Part shown: piece after piece, positions 10,536 to 21,950 of the stretch
Layout: every line of letters starts with the position of its first letter
How positions within the stretch are numbered: position 1 is the stretch's first letter
Assembly: GCA_015478945.1 (NCBI GenBank)
Contig: JABUQX010099479.1
Span: forward strand, 5,001-30,000
Source: Trachelipus rathkii
Lineage: Eukaryota; Arthropoda; Malacostraca; Isopoda; Trachelipodidae
Length of the DNA: 25,000 bases
Direction of reading: 5' to 3'
Made by a program: the position numbers and the translations under genes
Notes under the pieces: model-generated
Database searches by the model: none
What the model was told of the DNA's origin: nothing
Seen by the model: only the letters and a program-made list of their open reading frames with translations

Positions 10536-12160
10536 TTCTTTATTGGCAAAGCTTAGAGTGGAACTTTTCCTTTGCTTTTACAAAGAGCAGTAATATGACA
10601 ATGTGTTATACAGTCATAAACAGTCAAATAGATCTAAGATTCATAACTCCAATAAAATATATAAATAAAAATATAACAAACACAGTTGTTTCTTTTACGT
10701 CTTCATAATCTTTTTAATTGCTAAAATATTCTAAGTGTTCATAATCTTTTCTAATTACTAAAATATATGTAAAAAAAAGTCCTCATAATCTTTTTAATTA
10801 CTAAAATATTCTAAGTCTTCATAATCTTTTTTAATTCCTAAAATATATGTAAAAAAAAGTCAAAGACAGTCCATACAACATTTTTGTGTTTTTCTTATGA
10901 ATTGGCTTAGCCTATGTTTTTCTAAATTGCAAAAATATTTTTCAAAGTTCCAAAAAATTTCTAAAGTTCAGAAAAGTTAAGTTAAGTTACGTTTTTAAGA
11001 TTCTTTAGTGGCAAGCTTCGAGTGGAACTTTTCCTTTGCTTACAAAAAGCAGTAATATGACAATGTGTAATACAGTCATAAACAGTCAAATAGATCACAA
11101 GAATCATAGCTCCTACAAAATTTATAAATTAAAATATAACAAACACAGCTGTTTCTTTTACGTCTTCATAATCTTTTTAATTGCTAAAATATTCTAAGTG
11201 TTCATAATCTTTTTTAATTCCTAAAATATATGTAAAAAAAAGTCCATACAACATTTTTGTGTTTTTTCTTATGAATTGGCTTAGCCTATATCTTTTTAAA
11301 TTGCTAAAATATTTTCTAAGTTCAGAAAAGTTACGTTAAGTTAAGTTTTTTAAGAAATTCTTTAGTGGCAAGCTTTGAGTGGAACTTTTCCTTTGCTTAC
11401 AAAGAGCAGTAATATGACTATATGTGTAATACAGTCATAAACAGTCAAATAGATTTCAAGATTCATAACTCCTATAAAATATATAAATAAAAATATAACA
11501 AACACAGCTGTTTCTTTTACCTCTTCATAATCTTTTTAATTGCTAAAATATTCTAAGTGTTCATAATCTTTTTTAATTTCTAAAATATATGTAAAAAAAG
11601 TCTTCATAATCTTTTTAATTGCTAAAATATTCTAAGTCTTCATAATCTTTTTTAATTCCTAAAATATATGAAAAAAAGTCAAAGACAGTCCATTCAACAT
11701 TTTTGTGTTTTTTCTTATGAATTGGCTTAGCCTATATCTTTTTTCTATAAATATTTCAAAGTTCAAAAAAATTTATAAGCTCAGAAAAGTACGTTAAGTT
11801 AAGTTTTTATAAAAATTCTTTAGTGGCAAGCTTCGAGTGGAACTTTTCCTTTGCTTACAAAGAGCAGTAATATGACAATGTGTAATACAGTCATAAACAG
11901 TCAAATAGATCACAAGAATCATAGCTCCTACAAAATTTATAAATTAAAATATAAAAAACACTTTTTCTTTTACGTTTTCATAATCTTTTTAATTGCTAAA
12001 ATATTCTAAGTGTTTCATAATCTTGTTTTTAATTCCCTAAAATATATGTAAAAAAAAAGTTCATAATCTTTTTAATTGCTAAAATATTTAAGTCTTCATA
12101 ATCTTTTTTAATTCCTAAAATATATGATAAAAAGTTAAGGCAGTCCATTGAACATTTTTT

Positions 12161-12205
12161 GTCTTTCGTCGGGTGAAAGTTGCCACCGGAAATTGGATAT
12201 ATAAT
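12161..12205. other. Scrambled patch in the array (8)
   Basis: The tgtgtttttt...ggcttagcctat stretch is replaced by tctttcgtcgggtgaaagttg...aaattggatat. The anchor is lost, but the two-unit spacing (922 bp) is normal. Confidence 0.55.
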
Positions 12206-13024
12206 ATTTTTTCAAAAGTTCAATAAAATTTTCTAAGTTCAGATTAGTTATAGTTTTAAGTTGTTTAGCTTTTTTAAGAAAATGTCTTTATGCAAGCTTC
12301 GAGTGGAGACTTTTCCTTTGCTTACAAAGGGCTGTAATATGACAATGTGTTATACAGTCATAAACAGTCAAATAGATCTCAAGATTCATAACTCCTATAA
12401 AATATATAAATAAAAATATAACAAACACAGTTGTTTCTTTTACGTCTTCATAATCTTTTTAATTGCTAAAATATTCTAAGCCTATTATACCCTATTACTA
12501 AAAATATATGTAAAAAAAGTCTTCATAATCTTTTTAATTACTAAAATATTCTAAGTCTTCAAATCTTTTTTAAATTTCTAAAATATATCTAAAAAAAAGT
12601 CAAAGACAGTCCCATTCAACATTTTTGTGTTTTTTCTTATGAATTGGCTTAGCCTATGTTTTTTCTCATCAAAATTTTTCAAAGTTCAATAAATTTCTAA
12701 GTTTCAGAAAAGTTTAAAGTTAAGTTACGTTTTTAAGAAAATTCTTAGTGGCAAGCTTCGAGTGGAACTTTTCCTTTGCTTACAAAAAGCAGTAATATGA
12801 CAATGTGTAATACAATCATAAACAGTCAAATAGATAACAAGAATCATAGCTCCTACAAAATATATAAATAAAAATATAACAAACACAGCTGTTTCTTTTA
12901 CGTCTTCATAATCTTTTTAATTGCTAAAATATTCTAAGTGTTCATAATCTTTTTTAATTCCTAAAATATATGTAAAAAAAAGTCAAAGTCCATACAACGT
13001 TTTGTGTGTTTTTTCTTATGAATT

Positions 13025-13471
13025 GGCTTAGCCTATATCTTTTTAAATTTCTAAAATATTTCTAAGTTCAGAAAAGTTTCGTTAAGTTACGTTTTTTAAG
13101 AAAATTCTTTAGTGGCAAACTTCGAATGGAACTCTTCCTTTGCTTACAAAGAGCAGTAATATGACTATATGTGTAATACAGTCATAAACAGTCAAATAGA
13201 TCTCAAGATTCATAACTCCAATAAAATATATAAATAAAAATATAACAAACACAGCTGTTTCTCTTACGTCTTCATAATCTTTTTAATTGCTAAAATATTC
13301 TAAGTGTTCATAATCTTTTCTAATTACTAAAATATTTGTAAAAAAAGTCCTCATAATCTTTTTAATTACTAAAATATTCTGTCTTCATAATCTTTTTTAA
13401 TTCCTAAAATATATGTAAAAAAAAGTCAAGGACCGTCCATTGAACATTTTTGTGTTTTTTTCTTATGAATT
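13025..13471 (+). repeat. Representative subfamily B monomer (HindIII-negative)
   Basis: One of about eight units sharing linked differences from the usual monomer: ttgctaaaatatttctaag with the ~19 bp aaagttcaaaaaaattt segment missing; gttaagttacg with C in place of A; ggcaaacttcgaatgg in place of ggcaagcttcgagtgg, which removes the HindIII site; cttcc in place of ttttcc; and gactatatgtgtaatac in place of gacaatgtgtaatac. The other units begin at 4624, 9539, 11278, 16181, 17941, 19733 and 22881, with some markers lost in a few. They follow the short single-module intervals and recur in a fixed HOR pattern. Confidence 0.8.
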
Positions 13472-14405
13472 GGCTTAGCCTATATCTTTTTAAATTATAA
13501 AATATGTTTCAAAGTTCAAAAAAAATTCAAGTTCAGAAAGTTAAGATTAAGTTAAAGTTATTTTTAAGAAAATTCTTTAGTGGCAACTTACGAGTGGAAC
13601 TTTTTCTTTTGCTTACAAAGAACAGTAATATGACAATGTGTAATACAGTCATAAACAGTCAAATAGATCACAAGAAACATAGCTCCTACAAAATATTATA
13701 AATAAAAATATAACAAACACAGCTGTTTCTCTTACGTCTTCATAATCTTTTTAATTGCTAAAATATTCTAAGTGTTCATAATCTTTTCTAATTTCTAAAA
13801 TATATGTAAAAAAAGTCCTCATAATCTTTTTAGTTGCTAAAATATTCTAAGTCTTCATAATCTTTTTTAATTCCTAAAATATATGTAAAAAAAAGTTAAG
13901 GACAGTCCATTCAACATTTTTGTGTTTTTTCTTATGAATTGGCTTAGCCTATATCTTTTTAAATTGATAAAATATTTTCAAAGTTCAAAAAAATTTCTAA
14001 GTTCAGAAAAGTTAATGTTAAGTTGTAAGATTTTTTAAGAAAATTCTTTAGTGGCAAGCTTCGAGTGGAACTTTTCCTTTGCTTACAAAGCAGTAATATG
14101 ACAATGTGTAATACAGTCATAAACAGTCTAATAGATCTCAAGATTCATAACTCCTATAAAATATATAAATAAAAAATATAACAAACACAGCGTTTCTTTT
14201 ACGTTCTTCATAATCTTTTTAATTGCTAAAATATTCTAAGTGTTCATAATCTTTTTTAATTCCTAAAATATATGTAAAAAAAAGTTCATAATCTTTTTAA
14301 TTACTAAAATATTCTGTCTTCATAATCTTTTTTAATTCCTAAAATATATGTAAAAAAAAGTCAAGGACCGTCCATTGAACATTTTTGTGTTTTTTCTTAT
14401 GAATT

Positions 14406-14858
14406 GGCTTAGCCTATATCTTTTTAAATTGATAAAATATTTCTAAGTTCAGAAAAGTTACGTTAAGTTACGTTTTTTTAAGAAAATTCTTTAGTGGCAA
14501 GCTTCGAGTAGAACTTTTCCTTTGCTTACAAAGAGCAGTAATATGACTATATGTTTAATACAGTCATAAACAGTCAAATATATCTCAAGATCTATTTATC
14601 AAGATTTATAAAATATATAAATAAAAATATAACAAACACAGCTGTTTCTTTTACGTCTTCATAATCTTTTTAATTGCTAAAATATTCTAAGTGTTCATAA
14701 TCTTTTCTAATTTCTAAAATATATGTAAAAAAAGTCCTCATAATCTTTTTAATTACTAAAATATTCTAAGTCTTCATAATCTTTTTTAATTCCTAAAATA
14801 TATGTAAAAAAAAGTCAAAGACAGTCCATACAACATTTTTGTGTTTTTCTTATGAATT
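14406..14858 (+). repeat. Subfamily C monomer, HOR phase marker (copy 2)
   Basis: Same diagnostic variants as the 7753 unit, in clean sequence: cgagtagaac at about 14504, gactatatgttta at about 14545 and the tctatttatcaag variant from 14583, which is 6,632 bp after the first copy. Confidence 0.85.
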
Positions 14859-16955
14859 GGCTTAGCCTATATCTTTTTAAATTGATAAAATATTTTCAAA
14901 GTTCAAAAAAATTTCTTAGTTCAGAAAAGTTAAGTTAAGTTAAGTTAAGTTTTTTTATGAAAATTCTTTAGGGGCAAGCTTCGAGTGGAACTTTTCCTTT
15001 GCTTACAAAAAGCAGTAATATGACAATGTGTAATACAGTCATAAACAGTCTAATAGATCTCAAGATTCATAACTCCTATAAAATATATAAATAAAAATAT
15101 AACAAACACAGCTGTTTCTTTTACGTCTTCATAATCTTTTTAATTGCTAAAATATTCTAAGTGTTCATAATCTTTTTTAATTCCTAAAAATATATGTAAA
15201 AAAAAGTTCATAATCTTTTTAATTGCTAAAATATTCTAAGTCTTCATAATCTTTTTTAATTCCTAAAATATATGTAAAAAAAAGTCAAGGACAGTCCATT
15301 GAACATTTTTGTGTTTTTTCTTATGAATTGGCTTAGCCTATATCTTTTTAAATTGATAAAATATTTTCAAAGTTCAAAAAAATTTCTAAGTTCAGACAAG
15401 TTAAGTTAAGTTAAGTTTTTTAAGAAAATTCTTTATTGGCAAGCTTCGAGTGGAACTTTTCCTTTGCTTACAAAGAGCAGTAATATGACAATGTGTTATA
15501 CAGTCATAAACAGTCAAATAGATCTCAAGATTCATAACTCCTATAAAATATATAAATAAAAATATAACAAACACAGTTGTTTCTTTTACGTCTTCATAAT
15601 CTTTTTAATTGCTAAAATATTCTAAGTGTTCATAATCTTTCCTAATTACTAAAATATATGTAAAAAAAAGTTTTCATAATCTTTTTAATTACTAAAATAT
15701 TCTAAGTCTTCATAATCTTTTTTAATTTCTAAAATATATGTAAAAAAAAGTCAAAGACAGTCCATACAACATTTTTGTGTTTTTTCTTATGAATTAGCTT
15801 AGCCTATGTTTTTCTAAATTGCTAAAATATTTTCAAAGTTCAAATAAATTTCTAAGTTCAGAAAAGTTAAGTTAAGTTACGTTTTTTAAGAAAATTCTTT
15901 AGTGGCAAGCTTCGAGTGGAACTTTTCCTTTGCTTACAAAAAGCAGTAATATGACAATGTGTAATACAGTCATAAACAGTCAAATAGATCACAAGAATCA
16001 TAGCTCCTACAAAATATATAAATAAAAATATAACAAACACAGCTGTTTCTTTTACGTCTTCATAATCTTTTTAATTGCTAAAATATTCTAAGTCTTCATA
16101 ATCTTTTTTAATTCCTAAAATATATGTAAAAAAAAGTCAAAGACAGTCCATACAACATTTTTGTGTTTTTCTTATGAATTGGCTTAGCCTATATCTTTTT
16201 AAATTGCTAAAATATTTTTAAGTTCAGAAAAGTTTCGTTAAGTTACGTTTTTTTTTAAGAAAATTCTTTAGTGGCAAACTTTCGAATGGAACTCTTCCTT
16301 TGCTTACAAAGATCAGTAATATGACTATATGTGTAATACAGTCATAAACAGTCAAATAGATCTCAAGAATAATAATAACAATAAAATATAATAAATAAAA
16401 AATATAACAACACAGAAGTTTCTCTTACGTCTTCATAATCTTTTTAATTGCTAAAATATTCTAAGTGTTCCATAATCTTTTCTAATTACTAAAATATATG
16501 TAAAAAAAAGTCCTCATAATCTTATTAATTATAAAAATAATTCTAAGTCTTCATAATCTTTTTTTAAATTCCTAAAAATATGAAAAAAAGTCAAAGACAG
16601 TCCATTCAACATTTTGTGTTTTTTTCTTATGAATTGGCTTAGCCTATATCTTTTTTAATTGCTAAAATACTTTCCAAAGTTCAAAAAATTCTAAGTTCAG
16701 AAAAGTTAAGTTAAGTTTAAGTTTTTTAGAAAATTCTTTAGTGGCAAGCTCGAGTGGAACTTTTTCTTTGCTTACAAAGAACAGTAATATGACAATGTGT
16801 TACAGTCATAAACAGTCAAATAGATCACAAGAAACATAGCTCCCTACAAAATAATATAATACAAAAATACAAACACAGCTGTTTCTTTTACGTTTTCATA
16901 ATCTTTTATTGCTAAAAATATTCTAATGTTCACCTATCTTTTTTTAAATTCCTAC

Positions 16956-17045
16956 AGGTACGATTGTGACGCAATTGGAGAATCCAAAGAAGGACGCTAA
17001 AATATTCTGTCTTCAAAATCTTTTTAGATTTCCTCGAATATATGT
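16956..17045. other. Scrambled patch in the array (9)
   Basis: Around the module boundary, after aattcctac, come about 45 bp of G/C-richer sequence (aggtacgattgtgacgc...aggacgc), then a damaged module with scattered substitutions. Unit spacing stays at 467 bp. Confidence 0.55.
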
Positions 17046-17478
17046 AGAAGAAAAGTTAAGGCAGTCCATTGAACATTTTTGGTGTTTTTTCTTATGAATT
17101 GCGCTTAGCCTATATCTTTTTTTAATTGATAAATATTTTCAAAAGTTCAAAAAATTTCTAAGTTCAGACAAGTTAGTTAAAGTTAAGTTTTTTTAAGAAA
17201 ATTCTTTATTGGCAAGCTCGATTTGAACTTTTCCTTTGCTTACAAAGAGCATTAATATGACTTCTTTTATTGCAAACAGTCCAAATGACTCTCAAGAATT
17301 CATAACTCCTATATAAATATTAAAATAAAAATATAAAAACACAGTTGTTTCTTTTACGTCTTCATAATCTTTTTAATTGCTAAAATATTCTAAGTGTTCA
17401 TATTCTTTTTTAATTCCTAAAATATGTGTAAAAAAAATTAAGCGACCAAACAAGGTTTTATTTTTTTTCTTATGAATT

Positions 17479-17562
17479 AGCTTAGCCTATATCTTTTTAA
17501 ATTGCTAAAATATTTCTAAGTTCAGAAAAGTTACGTTGTTACGTTTTTTTTTTTTATGAATT
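17479..17562 (+). repeat. 84 bp truncated monomer stub
   Basis: The first 84 bp of a unit (agcttagcctat...gttacgttttttt) joins directly to ttatgaattagcttag of the next unit. The join is in a long T-run, and both parent sites (acgtttttt and tgtgtttttt) are T-runs. This is either a slippage or recombination deletion of about 300 bp or an assembly collapse. Confidence 0.7.
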
Positions 17563-18640
17563 AGCTTAGCCTATGTTTTTCTAAATTGCTAAAATATTTT
17601 CAATTCAAACACTAATTTCTAAGTTCAGAAAGTTAAGTTAAGTTACGTTTTTTAAGAAAATTCTTTAGTGGAAGCTTCTGGAATTATGGCTTACAAAAAG
17701 CAGTAATATGACAATGTGTAATACAGTCATAAACAGTCAAATAGATCACAAGAATCATAGCTCCTACAAAATATATAAATAAAAATATAACAAACACAGC
17801 TGTTTCTTTTACGTCTTCATAATCTTTTTAATTGCTAAAATATTCTAAGTGTTCATATTCTTTTTTAATTTCCTAACATATATGTAAAAAAAAAGTCCAT
17901 CCATAACATAACAAATTTTGTGTTTTTTCTTACATGAATTGGCTTAGCCTATATCTTTTTAAATTGCTAAAGAAAAATTTCTAAGTTCAGAAAAGTTTCG
18001 TTAAGTTACGTTTTTTTAAGAAAATTCTTTAGTGGGCAACTTCGAATGGAATCTTTCCTTTGCTTTACAAAGAGCCCGTAATATGACTATATGTGTATCA
18101 GTCAAAAACAGTCAATAGATCTCAAATTCATAACTCCAAATAAATATATAGAATAAAAATATATATATATATTGTTTCTCTTACGTCTTCATAATCTTTT
18201 TAATTGCTAAAATATTCTAAGTGTTCCATAATCTTTTCTACATTAAAAATATATGTAAAAAACAGTCCTCATATCTTTTTAATTACTAAATATTCTAAGT
18301 CTTCACTAATCTTTTTTAATTCTAAATATTGTAAAAAAAAGTCAAAGACAGTCCATTCACATTTTTGTGTTTTTTCTTATGAATTGGCTTAGCCTATATC
18401 TTTTTTAAATTGATAAAATATTTTCAAAGTTCAAAAAAATTTCTAAGTTTTCAGAAAAGTTTAAGTTAAGTTAAGTTTTTTAAGAAAATCTTTAGTGCAA
18501 GCTTCGAGTGGAATTTTTCTTTGCTTACAAAGAACAGTAATATGACAATGTGTAATACAGTCAAAAATATTCAAAAATATCATAAGAAAAATAGCTCCTA
18601 GGTAAATATATAAATTTAAAATATACAAACAGCGCTGTTT

Positions 18641-18963
18641 CTTTTGGCTTAGCCTATATCTTTTTTAATTGCTAAAATATTTAAGTGTTCATAATCTTTT
18701 TTTTCAATTCCTAAAATATATCTCAAAAAATTCATAATCTTTTTTAGTTGCTAAAATATTCTAAGTCTTCATAATCTTTTTTAATTTCCTAAAATATATG
18801 TAAAAAAACGTTAAGAAAAACAGTTTTTCCGAAATTGCAAATTTTTTGAACATTTTTTGTTTTTTTCCTATTAATCACTTAGCCTAAATCTTTTGATTTT
18901 GATAAAATATTTTCAAAAGTTCAAAGAACTTGCTAAGTTAAGGTGAAGATGGGTACCAGCAAG
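18641..18963. other. Heavily rearranged stretch in the array (10)
   Basis: gctgtttcttt joins directly to a second ggcttagcctat (18646). This is followed by modules and then by scrambled DNA at about 18819-18850 and 18940-18963 (aaggtgaagatgggtacc). The next anchor is degraded (cacttagcctaaat near 18875). The combined spacing of about 489 bp stands for one ordinary unit. Confidence 0.55.
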
Positions 18964-19979
18964 TTTTTTAAGAAAATTCTTTATTGGCAAGCTTCGAGTG
19001 GTGGAACTTTTCCTTTGCTTACAAAGAGCAGTAATATAACAATGTGTTATACAGTCATAAACAGTCAAATAGATCACAAGAATCATAGCTCCTACAAAAT
19101 ATATAAATAAAAATATAACAAACACAGTTGTTTCTTTTACGTCTTCATAATCTTTTTAATTGCTAAAATATTCTAAGTGTTCATAATCTTTTCTAATTAC
19201 TAAAATATATGTAAAAAGTTTTCATAATCTTTTTAATTACTAAAATATTCTAAGTCTTCATAATCTTTTTTAATTCCTAAAATATATGAAAAAAAGTCAA
19301 AGACAGTCCATTCAACATTTTTGTGTTTTTTCTTATGAATTGGCTTAGCCTATATCTTTTTAAATTGCTAAAATATTTTCAAAGTTCAAAAAAATTTCTA
19401 AGTTCAGAAAAGTTAAGTTAAGTTAAGTTTTTTAAGAAAATTCTTAGTGGCATAAGCTCGAGTGGAACTGTTGTCCGTTTATGGTTAACAAAAAAGCAGT
19501 AATATGAAATGTGTAATACAATCATAACAGGTCAAATAGATAACAAGAAGTTACATAGCTCCTACAAACTATATAAAATAAAAATATAACAAACACAGCT
19601 GTTTCTTTTACGTCTTCATAATCTTTTTAATTGCTAAAATATTCTAAGTGTTCATAATCTTTTTTAATTCCTAAAATATATGTAAAAAAAAGTCAAAGTC
19701 CATACAACATTTTGTGTTTTTTCTTATGAATTGGCTTAGCCTATATCTTTTTAAATTGCTAAAATATTTCTAAGTTCAGAAAAGTTTCGTTAAGTTACGT
19801 TTTTTAAGAAAATTCTTTAGTGGCAAACTTCGAATGGAACTCTTCCTTTGCTTACAAAGAGCAGTAATATGACTATATGTGTAATACAGTCATAAACAGT
19901 CAAATAGATCTCAAGATTCATAACTCCAATAAAATATATAAATAAAAATATAACAAACACAGCTGTTTCTCTTACGTCT

Positions 19980-20137
19980 TCATAATCTTTTTAATTGCTA
20001 AAATATTCTAAGTGTTCATAATCTTTTCTAATTACTAAAATATATGTAAAAAAAAGTCCTCATAATCTTTTTAATTACTAAAATATTCTAAGTCTTCATA
20101 ATCTTTTTTAATTCCTAAAATATATGTAAAAAAAGTC
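19980..20137 (+). repeat. Representative duplicated ~80 bp module inside a long monomer
   Basis: This shows the inner repeat most cleanly. Each ~80 bp module is itself two versions of a ~40 bp motif: ttcataatc, T-run, aattgctaaaatattctaag, then ttcataatc, T-run, aatt.ctaaaatatatgt followed by an A-run. Long monomers (about 447 or 466 bp) carry two modules; short ones (about 380 bp) carry one, which accounts for the ~85 bp difference. A further diverged half-motif lies just after ggcttagcctat (atctttttaaattg.taaaatatt). Short monomers therefore hold three versions of the 40 bp motif and long ones five. Confidence 0.85.
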
Positions 20138-21122
20138 AAAGACAGTCCATTCAACATTTTTGTGTTTTTTCTTATGAATTGGCTTAGCCTATATCTTTTT
20201 AAATTGATAAAATATTTTCAAAGTTCAAAAAAAATTCTAAGTTCAGAAAAGTTAAGTTAAGTTAAGTTTTTTAAGAAAATTCTTTAGTGGCAAGCTTCGA
20301 GTGGAACTTTTTCTTTGCTTACAAAGAACAGTAATATGACAATGTGTAATACAGTCATAAACAGTCAAATAGATCACAAGAAACATAGCTCCTACAAAAT
20401 ATATAAATAAAAATATAACAAACACAGCTGTTTCTTTTACGTTTTCATAATCTTTTTAATTGCTAAAATATTCTAAGTGTTCATAATCTTTTTTAATTCC
20501 TAAAATATATGTAAAAAAAAGTTCATAATCTTTTTAGTTGCTAAAATATTCTAAGTCTTCATAATCTTTTTTAATTCCTAAAATATATGTAAAAAAAAGT
20601 TAAGGACAGTCCATTCAACATTTTTGTGTTTTTTCTTATGAATTGGCTTAGCCTATATCTTTTTAAATTGATAAAATATTTTCAAAGTTCAAAAAAATTT
20701 CTAAGTTCAGACAAGTTAAGTTAAGTTAAGTTTTTTAAGAAAATTCTTTATTGGCAAGCTTCGAGTGGAACTTTTCCTTTGCTTACAAAGAGCAGTAATA
20801 TGACAATGTGTAATACAGTCATAAACAGTCTAATAGATCTCAAGATTCATAACTCCTATAAAATATATAAATACAAATATAAACAAATACAATGTTTCTT
20901 TTAAAGTCTTCACTTAAAATATATGAATTTTCTAAAAATATTCTAAGTGTTCATAATCTTTTTTAATTCCTAAAAATAATATGTAAAAAAAGTTCATAAT
21001 CTTTTTAATTACTAAAATATTCTGTCTTCATAACTTTTTTAATTCCTAAAATATAATGTAAAAAACACAGTCAAGGCACGTCCCCCATTGAAACGATTTT
21101 TTGGTGTTTTTTCTTATGAATT

Positions 21123-21584
21123 GGCTTAGCCTATATCTTTTTAATATTGATAAATATTTCTAAGTGTCAGAAAAGTTAACGTTAAAGTTCACGTTTTTTT
21201 AAGAAATTCTATTAGTGGCCAAGTTCGAGTAGACTTTTTCCACTTTGGCCTTACAAAGAGCAGTAATATGACTATATGTTTAATACAGTCATAAACAGTC
21301 AAATATATCTCAAGATCTATTTATCAAGATTTATAAAATATATAAATAAAAATATAACAAACACAGCTGTTTCTTTTACGTCTTCATAATCTTTTTAATT
21401 GCTAAAATATTCTAAGTGTTCATAATCTTTTTTAATTCCTAAAATATATGTAAAAAAAGTCCTCATAATCTTTTTAATTACTAAAATATTCTAAGTCTTC
21501 ATAATCTTTTTTAATTCCTAAAATATATGTAAAAAAAAGTCAAACACAGTCCATACAACATTTTTGTGTTTTTTCTTATGAATT
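21123..21584 (+). repeat. Subfamily C monomer, HOR phase marker (copy 3)
   Basis: Third occurrence of the C-type variants, with tctcaagatctattt from 21307, which is 6,724 bp after the second copy. The first half (21123-21250) has many single-base insertions and losses, while the second half is clean. Confidence 0.8.
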
Positions 21585-21858
21585 GGCTTAGCCTATATCT
21601 TTTTAAATTTGAAAAATATTTTTCAAAGTTCAAAAAAATTCTTAGTTCAGAAAAGTTAAGTTAAGTTAATTTAAGTTTTTTTAAGAAAATTCTTTAGGGG
21701 CAAGCTTCGAGTGGAACTTTTTCTTTGCTTACAAAGAGCAGTAATATGACGTTTGTGTAATACAGTCATAAACAGTCAAATAGATCTCAAGATTCATAAC
21801 TCCTATAAAATATATAAATAAAAATATAACAAACACAGCTGTTTTCTTTTACGTCTTC

Positions 21859-21950
21859 ATTAATTAGTGTTATTTCATCATATTCATCCAAATTTATCCA
21901 TTTAAAACTGTCATCATCTATGTCCTAGATATTATAATATGAAGAGTAGT
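21859..21950. other. Non-satellite replacement segment in clean array sequence (11)
   Basis: After acgtcttcat about 92 bp of unrelated A/T-rich sequence (taattagtgttatttcatc...gaagagtag) replaces most of two modules, and satellite resumes at ttctaagtcttc. The satellite on both sides is nearly free of errors and the unit spacing is 461 bp. It has short atcat/catca repetition but no recognisable element ends. Confidence 0.6.

Larger units (their letters stand above)
4624..11277 (+). repeat. Higher-order repeat copy 1 (about 6,654 bp)
   Basis: Fifteen monomer intervals, with ggcttag-type anchors at 4624, 5069, (disrupted near 5540), 6010, 6404, 6850, 7287, 7753, 8221, 8695, 9159, 9539, 9997, 10381 and 10904. 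Short ~380 bp intervals end at 4624, 6404, 9539, 10381 and 11278. Phase markers: gactatatgtg at about 4762 and 9677; the tctatttatcaag variant after 7951; the gaattagctta variant at 9159. This copy contains most of the scrambled patches. Confidence 0.85.
11278..17940 (+). repeat. Higher-order repeat copy 2 (about 6,663 bp)
   Basis: Anchors at 11278, 11724, (disrupted near 12180), 12646, 13025, 13472, 13941, 14406, 14859, 15330, 15796, 16181, 16636, 17103 and 17479, plus an extra 84 bp stub at 17479-17562 and a final unit from 17563. Spacing follows the same 4-unit, 7-unit, 4-unit pattern between short intervals as in copy 1. Markers match copy 1 at about +6.65 kb: gactatatgtg at about 11416, 13163 and 16323; tctatttatcaag variant after 14583; gaattagctta at 15796. 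The 12600-16350 section is comparatively clean. Confidence 0.85.

Noticed and set aside
6316..19125. Open frames of 60-98 codons inside the satellite array
   Set aside because: They exist only in noisy monomers where indels remove stops. The same positions in clean monomers are closed, so they are not genes.
20290..20312. CENP-B box-like motif (cttcgagtggaac) in the monomers
   Set aside because: It shares TTCG and GGAA with the box, but the spacing differs by one or two bases and the required CGGG is absent in all monomers I checked. I do not claim a binding site.
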